From: Ailanthus altissimus
Taxonomy: Eukaryota; Streptophyta; Magnoliopsida; Sapindales; Simaroubaceae
Assembly: GCA_946807835.1 (NCBI GenBank)
Contig: OX327712.1
Span: 17,068,001-17,132,000 of the forward strand
Direction: 5' to 3'
DNA: 64,000 nt
Part shown: piece after piece, positions 13,360 through 26,437 of the stretch
How the letters are laid out: the number at the start of each line of letters is the position of its first letter
Position numbering within the stretch: position 1 is the stretch's first letter
The notes under the pieces: model-generated
Told to the model about the DNA's origin: nothing
Seen by the model: only the letters and a program-made list of their open reading frames with translations
Database searches by the model: none
Made by a program: the position numbers and the translations under genes

Positions 13360-16300
13360 ACACTACATCTTTAATATATCGAAATATATCATTTGCATTT
13401 GGTAGTTTATGTTGAAATACCATCTAGTTACGCTCTTGTCATATTGAATAGATGGAAGCGATTCTTCTGATTTTGCTAAGTAAGAATTTATCTCTAATTT
13501 TTCTACAGAAGTAGGATACCTCTCTTCTCTAAATGTCAGGTCGTTTGTTAATATAGCACGCCAATAGAACTTTTTTTCATACACCCTCTTTAAAGCAACA
13601 CTGAAAGAATAAGTGTGTCACCGTCTCACTAATATTACCACATAATGGGCAGTTTGTGAAAATGTCAAGTCCTCATGTAACCAATCTCCCATTTGTAGAT
13701 AGTCGGTTCTTTAGTGCAAGCCAAGTGATAAATCTATGTTTAGGGATATGTTGAAGACCCTAAAGTAGCCTATACCATCCTACCATAGTCTTTCTTTTTT
13801 TTTTTTGTTAGTGTCTCCATGCACTAGCAATTGAAAATTTCTCATTGGGGCACCCATTTTAAATGATCATATCCTCTCTAGAGACAGAAATGGAGAAGTT
13901 AAGTTGTATATAATCCCAAGGTATGGCAATATGTGCATCCAAATGGTCAAGGAAGGTCCAAGTGCCATTGCACCATAGGTCACTAACTTTTGTGTCTTGT
14001 GGGATGTCAGAGTCACTAATATTGACCTGGAAAAATTTATCGACAATAGATTCACCATTCAACCACGGATCACTCTAAAAAAAGAATTTTGATCCATTGC
14101 TTAATTTATAACCAAACAACTTCTGTATGTGCCTTCGCAAATCTGATAGTTTCCGCCATATCCAGCTACAGTCTAATGGTTTTGTTATCCCCCAAAAGCC
14201 CAATTTTTTAAGTTTATTTTCAGTCACCCATCTAGCCCATAGAGAGGATTTCGTAGCCAGAAGATCCCATAGGTGTTTGATAACTGCAGCTTGATTCCAT
14301 GTATATAGGGATTTTATTCCTAATCCCCCTTCCCTTTTGGTATAACAGAGATCATCCCAAGCGACTGGACACCCTTTTTCTGAGAATTATGACCATGCCA
14401 TAAAAACGTCTTACAAATACCTTCTACCTCCTTAATAACTGCCTTTGGAAGGATAAACATAGAGCACCAGTACACGTTCATACTTATTACACATAAAATT
14501 AATCAGTTGCAATTGTCCAGCATATGATAACATTTTACCTGCTAAGTTCAAAACTCTTGCAGTTATTTTGCTGATCAATTCTCGACAATAGTCATTCTTT
14601 AGTCTTCTAAAAATTAAAGGGACTCCTAAATATTTAACTGGAATGATACCACATTGAAACTGGGTCAAGTGCAAAATAGCATTCTTCATAACTGTAGGGA
14701 CATGGCTAAAAAAAATTAAACTCTTGCTTACATTTAGGTGTAAGCTTGAAACTTTGTAGATTTTATCCAAAGCTATTTTAAATTGCCCAACAAAGTTTAT
14801 GTCATCATGAGAGAATAGGAACAAGTCATCGGCAAAGATCAGGTGATTCAATCTCATTCGTTTACATCTTTTGTGAAAATTAAACTGATGATTAGGAATA
14901 CTAAACAGGCTTCTACTTAGATACTCCATTGTAAGGACAAATAACAGATGGGACATAGGGTCTCTTTGCCTTAAACCTCTCTTTCTAGGGGAAAAAATCC
15001 TTCAGGCTTCTATTCACAACTACTGAAAACATACATGATTGTACGCAACATATGATCAATCTAATAAAATAGAAAGGAAAGTTGAGCCCCAATACTTCTT
15101 TCAAGAAATTCTAAGAAACTGAGTCAAAAGCCTTCCGCAAGTCAATTTTAAGGGCACAACTAGGTACACCACTTTTCCTATCATAACCCCTCACTAGCTC
15201 ATGAGCTAAGAGAACATTATCAACGATTGTCCTGTAGGAAATTAAGACTATTTGGCTAAGGCAAACCAGATAATAGATAACCTTCCTTAATCTGCCTATG
15301 ATTATTTTTGTGATACATTTATACAACAAAGTACCACAAGAAATTGGTCTATAGTCCCCAAGGGTGTAAAGGTTAGGCACTTTAGGAACTAAAGTAATGG
15401 CAATGACATTAATAGAATTATAGATCTAACCTGTGTGGAAGAAATGTTGTACAACTTGAGTGACATCTTTGCTAATGATCGTCCAACATTTATGAAAAAA
15501 GAAGCTGTTATAACTATCAGGAATCGTCGCTTTATCCCCTCTTATACTAAACATCGCATCTTTTACTTCCTGTTCAGAGATAGGGGCGTATAATATGTCT
15601 CGATCTTCCTCCCTTAGTTTTGGCCCATTATTAATAATTTCCTAATCAATGGTCTCTCTAGTACCAATATCACTCTCCAACAAGTCCTGATAATAGCGTA
15701 CAATGCAACTTAGATAAGATTGCCATTATGATTTGCTATACAAGAGATTTTATTTCTTGCTCTCTTTTGCTTAACTATATTGTGAAAATATCTAGAATTT
15801 GAGTCCCCAAGTTACACCTAATTAACTCTAGATTTCTGTCTGATGATGCTTTCCTCACTGGCGATAAGCTTTCTCAGATGCTAATAAACACTCATTTTCT
15901 CATCATGAATCACTTCATTGAATGGGTCAGCCATCAAACCAGTTTGTAAGGAGTTCAACACTAACTTCCAATCTTCAATCTTTTGAGATAGATCCATGAA
16001 CAAGTCCTTGTTTAGTTCTTTTAGCTTCACTTTTAGAAGTTTAAGTTTACACCACACTTTGCATATTAGAGAACCCTGGATCTCTATTTTCTAAATCTTT
16101 TCAACTACTCCAAAGAACTGGGGGTGAGAATACCAAGCATTGAAGAACTTGAAAGGTAGCCTATCTCCAGGAAGATCCTTTGAGATAGTTACCACGAGAG
16201 AGAACGATCAGAAACACCTGCTGTTAACACTTCATTCTCAGACCGTTCTCATATGTCTAACCATTTTTCATTTACAAATGCCCAATCAATCTTTCTCCAA

Positions 16301-16877
16301 ATCTTCTAAGAACCCTACTGATTATTACACTATGTGAATCTGCAGCCTCGATATTTTAACTCATAAAGCTCGAGCATTGAAATCCAATTTTTAAAAGGCT
16401 CTAACATATTATTATTGGCCCAGTTGCCCCCAATCCTATCATTATTGATAAATATATTATTGAAGTCACCTTGAATCAGTCAATGATGTTACGTAGCCAC
16501 CATCCCACCATGAAGATCACTTCATAGAGTCTCACTTTCAATAGCATCAGATGCACCATAAACAATGGTCCAGTAAAACTCCAAACCCTCTATGGTTACT
16601 TTACAATGCAAGAATTGCCAATGCTTTCTGAGAATTTCAACATTGCATCTATCAGGATTAAAAACTACCTAAATCCTTCCCATATTTAAGCAGTTGAAAT
16701 TGTGTTCTAGTTTCCAACCTTTTAGAGCCAATTTGCCCCAAATTTTAGCTGTATTCTCTTGCTTCACTCTTGTTTCTAATAATCCTATGAGACTTAACTT
16801 CTTCTTCTTAATCCGAGTTCTCACCTCTGATTGTTTGCAGGGGTCATAGAGACCTGTATGTTCCAGCTTACAATCAT
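13360..16877 (-). pseudogene. LINE-1 ORF2 remnant (endonuclease, reverse transcriptase, zf-RVT)
   Basis: It opens at 16877 with MIVSWNI, the start of the APE-type endonuclease. RT pieces are at 15111-15380 (GDYRPISC, then ALKIDLRKAFDSVS) and 14432-14956 (HLIFADDLFLFSHDD, then VKYLGVPLIF). FADD is the RT catalytic box. A zf-RVT-like end follows near 13590-13790 (NCPLCG, ETVTHLFFQC). The pieces lie in different frames or are separated by stops, so it is dead. Confidence 0.85.
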
Positions 16878-16889
16878 GTACCTCTATTA

Positions 16890-18419
16890 AGGGGAGGTTA
16901 GAGGATCCGTGAAGCTCTTACCCTCTCCAATTATTCTCACCTCATGGGTGAGAGCAATAGTCTTCCTTAGATTGTAACTGTCAACTGCTTGAATCTTACT
17001 ATGAGTAGTTGGTGAGAGCCTGACCTTAGTGCTTAGCTTTTCTGTGTTAAACTTGCTTGCCACATTACAATTCTTCCCCTCATTCTGTGTTACCATAACA
17101 GTCTCAACAATAAGGGCCTCATCAAACTTTTCAAGTTAGGGGAAAATTCCTTCCCCTCACTGTTTTGTCGGTTATCACTTTTCACTTTCCATATTTGTCT
17201 AGTCTTTCTCATCAGAGCACAAGATTTTTTTTGCGTGACCAAATTTGTTGCATTTACTACAAATGGTGGATTTTCATTCATAAATTATCTCTTGAGTTAC
17301 AATGGCACCATTTTCATCCTCCAACATCACAATATGTGGGAATTCACGCTCAAAATCTATTTCTACTAAAACTCTAGCATAAGCCAATCTTGTTTTATTC
17401 AAGATACGGAGGTCACAATATTTGGGCATCTCTATAAAGCTAGCAATTCGGCTTAATATAGAAGGGGTCAAAATTTCTCATGGAAGCCCAGGCAACTGTA
17501 TCCAGATAGGCACTGATCGAATGCTAAACATATCCATTATCATTCTTGGTTTTCAAATTTTAACAATCAAATGCCGGTTATCAAAAGTAATTATTTCATC
17601 ATTCAAAGCCTTTTGTTATCTTAATTCGCTATCAAAATTAAATAAGAACAAATTAGGCTTAATGGAGTGAACAGAAATTAAACCATACCGAGCCCAGTGA
17701 TTTTGCACGAAGGCTTGAATGTGATAAAACCGTAGTGAAAGGCCATACACTCCTCCAATCAAGGCGTATTTCCATCGTTTTTCTTCCTCAATGAGTTCCT
17801 TAGTGCGAAATTTTACCACCCTTTGACCATTGCAAATTTCAGGAGCAATAAATTGTAATTTACATTCAGGTGTAAGGTTGCGATTGTCAGAAAAGAGCAA
17901 CACCCATGGCTTGGGGTAACTATCCCTATTTTTCCCTTTTTCCTGATCCTACCTTTCCTTTACATACATAGAAAACTCAACTGGCCAAGGTGTAGTCACA
18001 GTGTTGCAAGACCTAGTCCCAACAACACTAATTGGATCGGAGACATCAACGGTAAGCATCTTAGGTCTGGCCTTCACAGGAACAGAGGTTGCAGCCACAA
18101 CACCGCAGCAAGCACCAACCCGCCATCCCGAAGCAACAACCAAAGTCGACCCTCAAGGTCGAAGGGCCAACCGCCTTACCACCACCAGACAGAACAACCA
18201 GAGAAGAAGCGGATCAAGGTTTTCCAATGGGAGGGGAGGGAGATTGGCAGACATCACTCCTGGACTTGTCGGAGCCAACACTCTTCTCGCCGAAAAAACA
18301 ACTACAATAAATTCCATAGAAGACGTCGATGCCACAGTAGCATCATCGGAGTTCAGTGCCGGGAGGGATCGCGAAGCCACAGGAGAAAGACGAGTCTTCT
18401 TCTTTTCCATTTGGAGCAC
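16890..18419 (-). pseudogene. LINE-1 ORF1 remnant (DUF4283 plus zinc knuckle)
   Basis: ORF1 of plant L1 elements encodes a nucleic-acid-binding protein. The start MEKKKTRLSPVASRS aligns by eye with the start of the second LINE's ORF1 (MGNKKGKSPAQHRIS). The segment at 17616-17903 (KFRTKELIEEEKRWKYALIG) is the DUF4283 region, continued at 17274-17471 in another frame. A CCHC-like knuckle (CSKCNKFGH) reads near 17220-17270 after a stop. Several frameshifts break the frame, so no full product is possible. Confidence 0.75.
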
Positions 18420-18639
18420 GGCGTAAGTTAGCCGATGCTAACGTGCGCCGAGAGAAAAAGCCACTGTTTTCTCATGCGTTATTGGAAGTTGTGATTAATC
18501 ATTAATAAACTAAAATTACCAATACGTAATAAAATTATTTTTCTGTAACTCATTTCACTTTGTAGCCATATACCACTAATTAGTCATGTTAGACAATTTA
18601 CCTTAAAATGTTTATCTCAAATAAAGTGACATATTTAAT

Positions 18640-19165
18640 TTAACAAATTTATCTATGTTGGGCTTGAATTCATTGGCCCAATCAGTTCGATGTCATCTAT
18701 CCAACCTTAACAAAAAGAGAGAGGCTTAAGAATTCGTGTAGATGCGCTGACACAAGATTCTTCTCTTTGTCAAGCACCTGCATGAACACGTTTATAATCT
18801 AGTACCAATGAAACGATTTTAACAAACTTCTAAAGGATGCACTTAGATCCGATAATATTAAAAGCAAGCGGGCTCATCCAACGACTAAAGGGATTTAAGG
18901 AAAGAACTTCTAATTTTTCCTTTAAATCTCCTCCTATAAAAGGGTAAATTCTTTCTCTTACTAAACATAAAAATATCACACTCATTTATTGTTTTAAAAT
19001 ATTCATTCGAATTCAAATTCAAATATTGTTTTATTGAGATAGCATACATTCTCAACAACCAAAAACTACTACTATTTCCTATTTCTCTTCGATTTAATCT
19101 TTGTTCTCGTACTAATTTGAACGTTAAAATATTTTTTTGCAAGTAGATGTGGACGCTCAAGTTCC
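18640..19165 (+). repeat. Gypsy-type LTR fragment A, plus orientation
   Basis: It contains a TATA box (cctataaaaggg near 18932) and a U5-like end near 19080-19165 (gatttaatctttgttctcgt, then tttttttgcaagtagatg). Its stretch from about 18820 aligns with the reverse complement of 21170-21480: the same aatttttcct block sits just before the TATA. The start is poorly defined. Confidence 0.45.
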
Positions 19166-19689
19166 TTGAAAGCATATGGATATGAAGCTCTTCAATGGAA
19201 CGTGTGCCAATCCAAAAAACTTCGGAGGCGTTATCCATGAAATCATATCTCTTATAATAAAAAGAAATGATTGCATTCCATCAAGATCAAAATAAAAAAT
19301 GCAAATGGGTGGGCCTCCACCTCTCTTTCTTTCCTTCCCTATTTGGAGGTCTTCCCTGCAGCACTGCAATAACGTACTAATCTACAACCATTCTTATTGT
19401 TATAGCCTCTACAGACTCACTTATTGGGGGCCTTATCTTATTGTGGCCCCTCCAAAATCATTCTATATTCTTCTTGGGCTTTGGGATCGACTTATATGCT
19501 CGAAATTCATTGTACTACTCTGCTTCATACCCCTTGGAACTTTCTTCTTATTTTTCTTTCTTCAAGTAGCAAAAGTCAAATAAGGATCCAAGAATCATTC
19601 TCGTTCTTCTAATTATGTACTTTAGCGTCTACTTTAAAGTAACTAGCATTTGTTTCCTTTTTTACTTTTGTTGTCTTCTTTGGCTTTGT

Positions 19690-20932
19690 ATCCAACCTAA
19701 ACTTGGCCTTCTGGCCATTTCTTATAAGGGCGTTAATTTAACTCTGTAAGGAACAGCAGCTACTAATGTGAGGCTCAATCTCATTATGGATGGTGTAATT
19801 CTTTAAGTGATCACGTTGATCCTTTAGGGTAGGGATGCCTTTCGGCTTCCAGAAGATGCCTTTTTCTTTATATGTCAACTGAATGTTTTCGATTGGCGTG
19901 TTGATTGGAATTAGCGGCTAGAATGTGCACTTCGGTCATTTTTCATATTTCCCATATGCTCTTATGAAAGGTCTCTTATAACCTTTTAGTTATGGTGTTC
20001 TTCACTCTTCTAGGCTATGATAATTATATGTTCCTTTACTGTTGGAACATCATCCTCATTTTCTTAGATCTACTACTCTATTTTTTGATTGATCGCTTTG
20101 AAGGAAATAAAATTCTTCTTAACCAAGCACTGATAAGGGGTGGAAGCTCTTACCACCCTGGTAGCAATCTTTATGTTATAGTTTTTTTTATCTCACTTAA
20201 CTCTCTATTAAATCAATTTAAGACACTCTTGGTCAACTTGTTTTCCCCTATTTCACAAGGAACATATCTAATGTTGATTTCTTTCTCTTCTAGTACCTCG
20301 TGTATTATGCTATGAACTAAGCGGACAGCTAGTTACAAGAAGCGATTGAGTAATCCTTAGGATTCAAAACCATATTTGGACTAACCTTTTTAAGCTTGAG
20401 GGAAATGTGATGCACTTGAGTGGGCCATTTTCTGCATTCATGATCATGTTAGAGTTGAAATGAAACAATTGTTCTTCAGGATCTCCTAAACTATCATACA
20501 TCTGGAAGTTGGGAATCACGAACTTGTGCAGCTTTGGTGTCACGTGGATTAGAGTAACAAATGGATCCTGGTTGACACTCTAAGCTAAAAGTATGGTATC
20601 TTCAGTGATTCTTAGCTTCCATATCTTCTCTTATAGCTCACCCACTTCCTTCATAGTCGAGGCTCTCATGGCTGCCTCATCGGCCAATCTCGCTACTTTC
20701 TCATGGCCTCGGTCTTTCTTCCCCTAGTGGATTATCTCATCTTCTATATTGTCATGCTAGAATTAGTAGTCTTGATCATTTCTGAATTTTGTTTGAGATC
20801 TTTAAACCTCCCTATTATAGTAAGCCGCTCTCTCAGCTCTTGATTTTCCTTACTCGATTCTTCTAACTGCTTCAAAATCTTTGCCAAGATGTCAGCCATC
20901 ACGATTGACAATTCTTCATTCATCATTGCCAC
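19690..20932 (-). pseudogene. Gypsy gag remnant
   Basis: On the minus strand, 20932-20744 reads a coiled-coil-like segment (ILAKILKQLEESSKENQEL). Further down, near 19830-19710, stops interrupt a stretch resembling the gag tail of Tat-type elements (KDQRDH ... then INALIRNG). These fit a degraded gag reading from LTR fragment B toward lower coordinates. No protease or RT was found, so most of pol is missing. Confidence 0.35.
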
Positions 20933-21164
20933 TTAGACTATATTTTTTTCTTCTCTCATCCCCTCTCTTCTTGCTCTATTCCAACTGCTTGATTACGCCT
21001 TAATTCAGCCATATTCACCTTCTACCTTGAATTTTACTAAGATGGGGTTATTTTATAATAAAACAATTCTTGCAAACAATGCCACTACAGTTCCCAAGTC
21101 TGACACTTCTTCAGCCTAAGGATTTTAAATTTTCTTCCCTCTACTCCTTTAGGCCTATAGTGTC

Positions 21165-21507
21165 CTCACATACCCGAAAAAGATACTTTCATGCTCCAAT
21201 TAATAAGGGAAGAAAGATTTCAATGTAGAAAAATGAGAAGTAAAATTTAAGTATTTGGCTAGTGAAAAAATATCCAATAGAACAGCATTATGAATTAGAA
21301 ATATTCTAAAGTGATGAAAAAAGTGTGGTTTCATGTGCAGAAAAAGAGAGAACTTCTCTTTTTATAGCAAGAGAATTAGAGGAAAAATCGTAGGCTTTCT
21401 CTTTGCTTCTCCTCTATTGTCGAATGGATGCATCTACTTCCTCACCCTTAGATCAAGTGCGTTCCTTCAAATGTGTTTTTTATTTATTCATTATTAAAAC
21501 ATTTTCC
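21165..21507 (-). repeat. Gypsy-type LTR fragment B, minus orientation
   Basis: Read on the minus strand: an upstream block (gaaggaacgcacttgatct), a TATA box (gctataaaaagag, near 21355-21370) and a U5-like end (ggagcatgaaagtatctttt, near 21190). It aligns over about 300 bp with plus-strand fragment A, so A and B are inverted relative to each other. Confidence 0.45.
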
Positions 21508-21509
21508 TA

Positions 21510-21613
21510 GAAAAAAAACACTATTTCACTTCCTATTTTCTCAATTTAATCCTTCTATTCTTACTGACTTTAGTGTTAGAGTGTCTTCACAGGTGGATAA
21601 GAGTGCTCTAATC
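21510..21613 (+). repeat. LTR U5 fragment C, plus orientation
   Basis: cttcctattttctcaattta, then gtgttagagtgtcttcacag, is a third version of the same U5 end as in A and B, this time on the plus strand and directly abutting the U3 side of B. Only the end of the LTR is present. Confidence 0.4.
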
Positions 21614-22441
21614 ATTTGAACGGGAGAGAATGAAGATATGAAGGTCTTTAATCAAAGTTATGTCAAACCAAAGAACTTCAATTTTAAAGATTTCATTTTA
21701 ATTGGAATTGGTACGACCTTTTATGTTATCTTAAAGATTTCATTTCCAATGGAATTAGCACTAAGACTATCTTTTATATTTCAATTATCTTTCTCCGTCG
21801 GATACAAATCAGAGGTAAGGTTGTAAGAGCAAGTAAAGTTTTCAGCTTTTAATTTTAAAACAACAAATAAAAATCAGCACACTTGTTAATCCTGATATAA
21901 ATGGTATTCATATGTCAAGTTACAAGATCTCTAAAAGATTTTGGACCGTTTGATACAAAAGTGTTTTTACTTTACTTTCAAAATACAACATTTAAAGTAT
22001 TTAGTAAATACAACTTCTACTCCACAATTTTAATGCTTAACAAACATTCTCCTTATTTCATTCGACACCTAGTGCTTCCACTCTAATATAATTATGACTT
22101 CAACCACAATACCCCTGTACCAAACTGTGCCGATCAGATCCTTAACCACTTGAACCATCTAGTTTCCATAAAAGGATAATTAAAAATTAGCGGAGTCAAG
22201 CCTATCCTTATTTCATGGCTTCTAAGTATGTATTTCAAAGTTACTGAGCACAAGGAACAATACCACTTGTTAAATATAGCCTCTAAGAATCATGTCTATG
22301 TGGACAAATGTGTGAAACAAACATTTGTATCTTCTAAATATCAAAATGCAAATTTTATTCAAAATTTAGGAAAAGAGAAAAACAGCATTTGTGATAGCAC
22401 AAGTACTATTTTGCAGAAACAAGACAAGTGGCTAATTCAAT
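21614..22441. other. Spacer downstream of the GST gene
   Basis: No host gene is seen. The part nearest 22442 is presumably the GST 3' UTR, since the gene reads leftward and ends here. Short plus-strand frames (21638-21826, 21901-22086, 22228-22449) show no domains. Confidence 0.4.
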
Positions 22442-23405
<964 letters not shown>

Positions 23406-23433
23406 CTAATTGTGATTTACGGAAAAAGAAAAA

Positions 23434-23453
23434 TGACGCAAGTAGTGACGTGC
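23434..23453. promoter_or_regulatory. as-1/ocs-like element upstream of the GST
   Basis: Two TGACG motifs (23434-23438 and 23446-23450) are separated by exactly 7 bases (caagtag), the spacing of the classical as-1 element. The site lies 125 bp upstream of the GST ATG. as-1-type sites bind TGA bZIP factors and are known to drive tau GST induction by salicylate, auxin, oxidants and xenobiotics. The arrangement is seen; activity is inferred. Confidence 0.75.
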
Positions 23454-23459
23454 ATTTTA

Positions 23460-24408
23460 TAATTTTCTAATGACCGTCTTCGTTTCTTGGTAAATGCCAA
23501 ATGGAGGGTACATGCACACCTTCCAAGTATGCATGAAAAGCTTCAGCCAATTTTTTAGTCTCTGAAGTGTAACGAGAGCCACACGTATAGAATATTCAAT
23601 TATGTCACAGCTGGAATATTCTTTTTTTAACGCAAAATTTAGTAAGATCAGAATCAATATCTATTTTTTCTTTTTTTTCAGAACAAAGACCAAGTTAACA
23701 CTTTGGGTGGTAAGAAGGGAAAATTTGTGAACAATAATTGACGATGAATATGCGCAAAGTCGTGATTTGAGACAATATATTTTCCTACACGTTGCTACAG
23801 AATTTTCAACTTGTTTCCGAAATATAAAAGAAAAAAAATTGAAGCGTAAAAGATTTCTTTGGTCCTGAGGGTTTAGTAACTAATAATTGCCTTGGAGGGC
23901 CATTGTCAAAACCGATGCATGTTTCCATTAGAAGGCTTTAAAATTAAAATTATGCTGTAAACTTAGAGATATTCCAATTAATTAATTGCGTTTGGTGAGG
24001 TTTGGACATTTATATTTCCTGCTTACTGTCCAGATCTTTCGTAAAGAACAACGCAGGCCAGGAGGCTATCGATCTAACACGATAATACTCGAGTATTGCT
24101 TCAGGAATATTATACATCGGTGTCTTGTTCTTATAAACATATATGTCCGCCAGAGTCACAACAAAATTATTAAAATTACTATTTTGTCTCTATGAATTTA
24201 CCAATCTCATTACCAAAATTTTTCACTAAGTATATTTCATATTTTTCATTAATCTGGCATGTGTCTTCCACTCAATAATTGAGCAGAAGATAATATATTG
24301 TTTTTTTTCAAAAATAAAGTTGAACCTTTATAAAGAATAAGGACTCTCTCCTAAAATAAATTTACTTAAATTTTTAAAAATCTTCTAATACATGTTAGCA
24401 CTTAAATA
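23460..24408. other. Spacer between GST promoter and second LINE
   Basis: AT-rich, no gene seen. Short frames at 23457-23657 (minus) and 23986-24195 (plus) have no recognisable features. Confidence 0.4.
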
Positions 24409-24421
24409 TGAATGATCAAAA
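24409..24421. repeat. Candidate 5' target-site duplication of LINE-2
   Basis: tgaatgatcaaaa here matches tgaatggtcaaaa at 35458-35470 in 12 of 13 positions. The two flank the whole LINE-2 plus its nested gypsy element. Confidence 0.6.
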
Positions 24422-24499
24422 AGTAGATCGATTAAAAAAAGTAGGGTTTGCTTTTTCTCTCTCGGCGCTAGTTAGCCTCGGCTAACACACACCGAATCC

Positions 24500-25932
24500 A
24501 TGGGGAACAAAAAAGGCAAGTCCCCTGCACAGCATCGGATCTCGGCCGCCTCGCCTGCGTCACTTGGAGAAGTTGTGGCTACAACTCGGGATGCTGCTAG
24601 GGACGTGGTTGCTGCTCATTCAATTGTGATTGCTCCGCCTTCGTCTGGGGTCGCTGCTCCGACTTCGACTATGGTTACTACTCTGCCTCTGCCTGCGACA
24701 AGTTCCCAGTTTTCGGTTGCGGTGGCTGCTGCTCCAGCTACTGCTAGAGAGACTCACTCAGCCTTGGGTTCACTTGTCCCGGCTGCGGCTGACGACGATG
24801 ATGACGCCATTGCTTCCAACCTTGCCGCCGCTCATGGGTTCCGGCCTGTTGCTTGTTCTAGCAGCAGCGCTGCTACTGCTACTGATGGTTGTATGATACC
24901 GAAAATTTCGGTGATGAAGACGAACTTGGAGGGTATGGGCGTGGATGTGTCGGTTCATGCCGAGAAATCATCTTCTTCTGATGTAGTAGATCTTGCTGGG
25001 GATTTGAAGGAGAAATCAGAAAATACAAAATAGAACACTGACAAAATTGATATTGGTACTAAACTTACAAAGCCGTGGAGCTCTATATTTTCTGGTAATC
25101 GAAATTTTAAGCCCGGAGGTAAATTATAATTTATTGCTCCAAAAATTTGCAATAGACTGAAGGTGGTGGTGAAATTCCATTCAAAGGATCTTATTGAAGA
25201 AGAACAAAGATGGAAATATCCTTTGATTCGGGGTGTATATGGCCTCGTCCCACAGTTCCATCAACTACAAGCTTTTATGATGAATTGAAGGAAACGCTAT
25301 GGATTGACCTCTATCATTTTATTAAACAAGGATTATTTCTTTTCAATTTTGATAGTGAATTGGGACAAAAAAAAAAAAAAGCTTTTGGAGATGGGCTTTA
25401 CATTTAATAGTCCGCCTTAAATTGTTAAAATTTAAAAATCAATGATGGTTATAGATATGTTTTATTATCTGTTTTGTGCCTATTTTGATACAACTGCCAT
25501 GGGAGTTTTGGAGTACCCCGATGTGAGCCGAATTGTTAGCTCTTTAGGTATTTCAAAATATTACAATCAATGCACTTTGAACAAGACTAAATTAGCTTAC
25601 GCAAGAGTTTTGATTAAAATGGATGTAGAGGGTGAATTCTCACGTATGTTGACATTAGAGGATGAACCGGGGATGACCCTTACCCAGCAAGTGACCTATG
25701 AATGAAAACCAACAATATGTTCTAAATATAAACAGTTTGTTCATAAGGATAAATATTGTATATCAGAAAAGAGACCCAAACAAATTTGACAAACGAAACA
25801 GGATGGCCTGGACTATCAACGTGACCTCAAAGCTACACAACATGAACAGGTAGAAGAATTCCATCAACATGAAGTGGTATTGGAGGAGAATGATCAGAAT
25901 GACGACCATCACCCTAGAGTGGTATTGGAGGA
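24500..25932 (+). pseudogene. LINE-2 ORF1, 5' part (interrupted by gypsy)
   Basis: It starts MGNKKGKSPAQ at 24500 and runs 177 codons of Ala/Ser/Thr-rich leader to a stop at 25033. DUF4283 pieces follow at about 25165-25380 (VKFHSKDLIEEEQRWKYPLI, then LFLFNFDSELG) and 25442-25705 (TKLAYARVLIKMDVEGEF). A zinc-knuckle relic follows a stop (KPTICSKYKQFVHKDKYC); the second Cys of the CCHC has become Tyr and the Gly before the His has become Val. The gypsy element cuts the frame at 25935. The remaining ORF1 tail resumes after 31565 (NMTKKEGKRETVAKVGNNSA). Confidence 0.75.
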
Positions 25933-25935
25933 AAG
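25931..25935. repeat. 5-bp target-site duplication (left) of the gypsy element
   Basis: GAAAG, repeated exactly at 31561-31565. Five-base duplications are the norm for LTR retrotransposons. Confidence 0.85.
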
Positions 25936-26407
25936 TGTCACGCCCCAAGTGCTCTCAAGCATTTCCTCGAGCACTTGGTGCGCGACTAGGCCTGCTGGAG
26001 GCCTCTTGGACCATGGAGCGCTACGTGGACCGGAGCTTCTAGAAGGCCCGCTGGTTAGGATGGAGAACCGGGCTTGGCCCGCAACTTATTAAGGAAGTTA
26101 ACCCTAGTTAGACTTCCATAATAGGTAGGAGAGCATCTAGGAATATTCTAAGGAATATTATCCCATCTTGTATATACACCGTTAGATCAAATAGATCTCA
26201 GCCATTGATTGTATAGGGCTGCAACTATAAAAGGGGGAGACCCTCACTTGTATTTTTCATCTGATAGCTTGTTTTCTCTTCAGCAATATAGAGAGCATTC
26301 GTGTAAACACTTGGCGTGCTTCTTTTCTCTTCTCTTTGTGTGGTTTTCTAGGCTGCTTAGCACGCAACGCGTCTAAGGCCGCACGGTCTCGAAAACAGTC
26401 CGTGACA
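25936..26407 (+). repeat. 5' LTR of the gypsy chromovirus
   Basis: 472 bp, from tgtcacgcc to gtccgtgaca (TG...CA ends). The TATA box tataaaa is at 26226-26232, followed by ggggg and a probable transcription start about 25-30 bp on. The 3' LTR matches it except at five sites. Confidence 0.95.
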
Positions 26408-26409
26408 GT

Positions 26410-26425
26410 TGGTATCAGAGCCAGG
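26410..26425 (+). promoter_or_regulatory. Primer binding site, tRNA-iMet type
   Basis: tggtatcagagccagg, two bases after the 5' LTR, is the usual plant LTR-retrotransposon site complementary to the 3' end of initiator tRNA-Met. Confidence 0.85.
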
Positions 26426-26437
26426 TTCAGTTCAGAG

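Larger units (their letters stand above)
13194..18463 (-). mobile_element. LINE-1: full-length but decayed L1-type non-LTR retrotransposon
   Basis: About 5.27 kb on the minus strand. The 5' end (near 18463) carries the leader ctttttctctcggcg shared with the second LINE at 24450. The 3' end is a poly(A) tail, seen as a T run at 13194-13204 just after the minus-strand sequence gattatc, typical of plant L1 tails. ORF1 (start 18419) and ORF2 (start about 16877) remain in order but carry many stops and frameshifts. The target duplication is unresolved; only a weak 7-bp match (caataac) appears at both flanks. It is head-to-head with the plus-strand copy, the two 5' ends being about 6 kb apart. Confidence 0.85.

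Noticed and set aside
13194..18500. Target duplication for LINE-1
   Set aside because: Only a 7-base match (caataac) could be found at the flanks, too short to trust.
19992..20315. 107-codon plus-strand frame with hydrophobic segments
   Set aside because: It runs antisense through the gypsy gag relic, is Phe/Leu/Ser-rich and has no recognisable domain.
24500..25033. 177-codon Ala/Ser-rich frame as a host gene
   Set aside because: It is the ORF1 leader of LINE-2: same start context and position as in LINE-1, with DUF4283 pieces directly after.
26336..26437. Longer N-terminus for the chromovirus Gag starting inside the LTR
   Set aside because: The extra codons lie across the LTR end and primer site, which are not translated; the ATG at 26438 is the first after the primer site.
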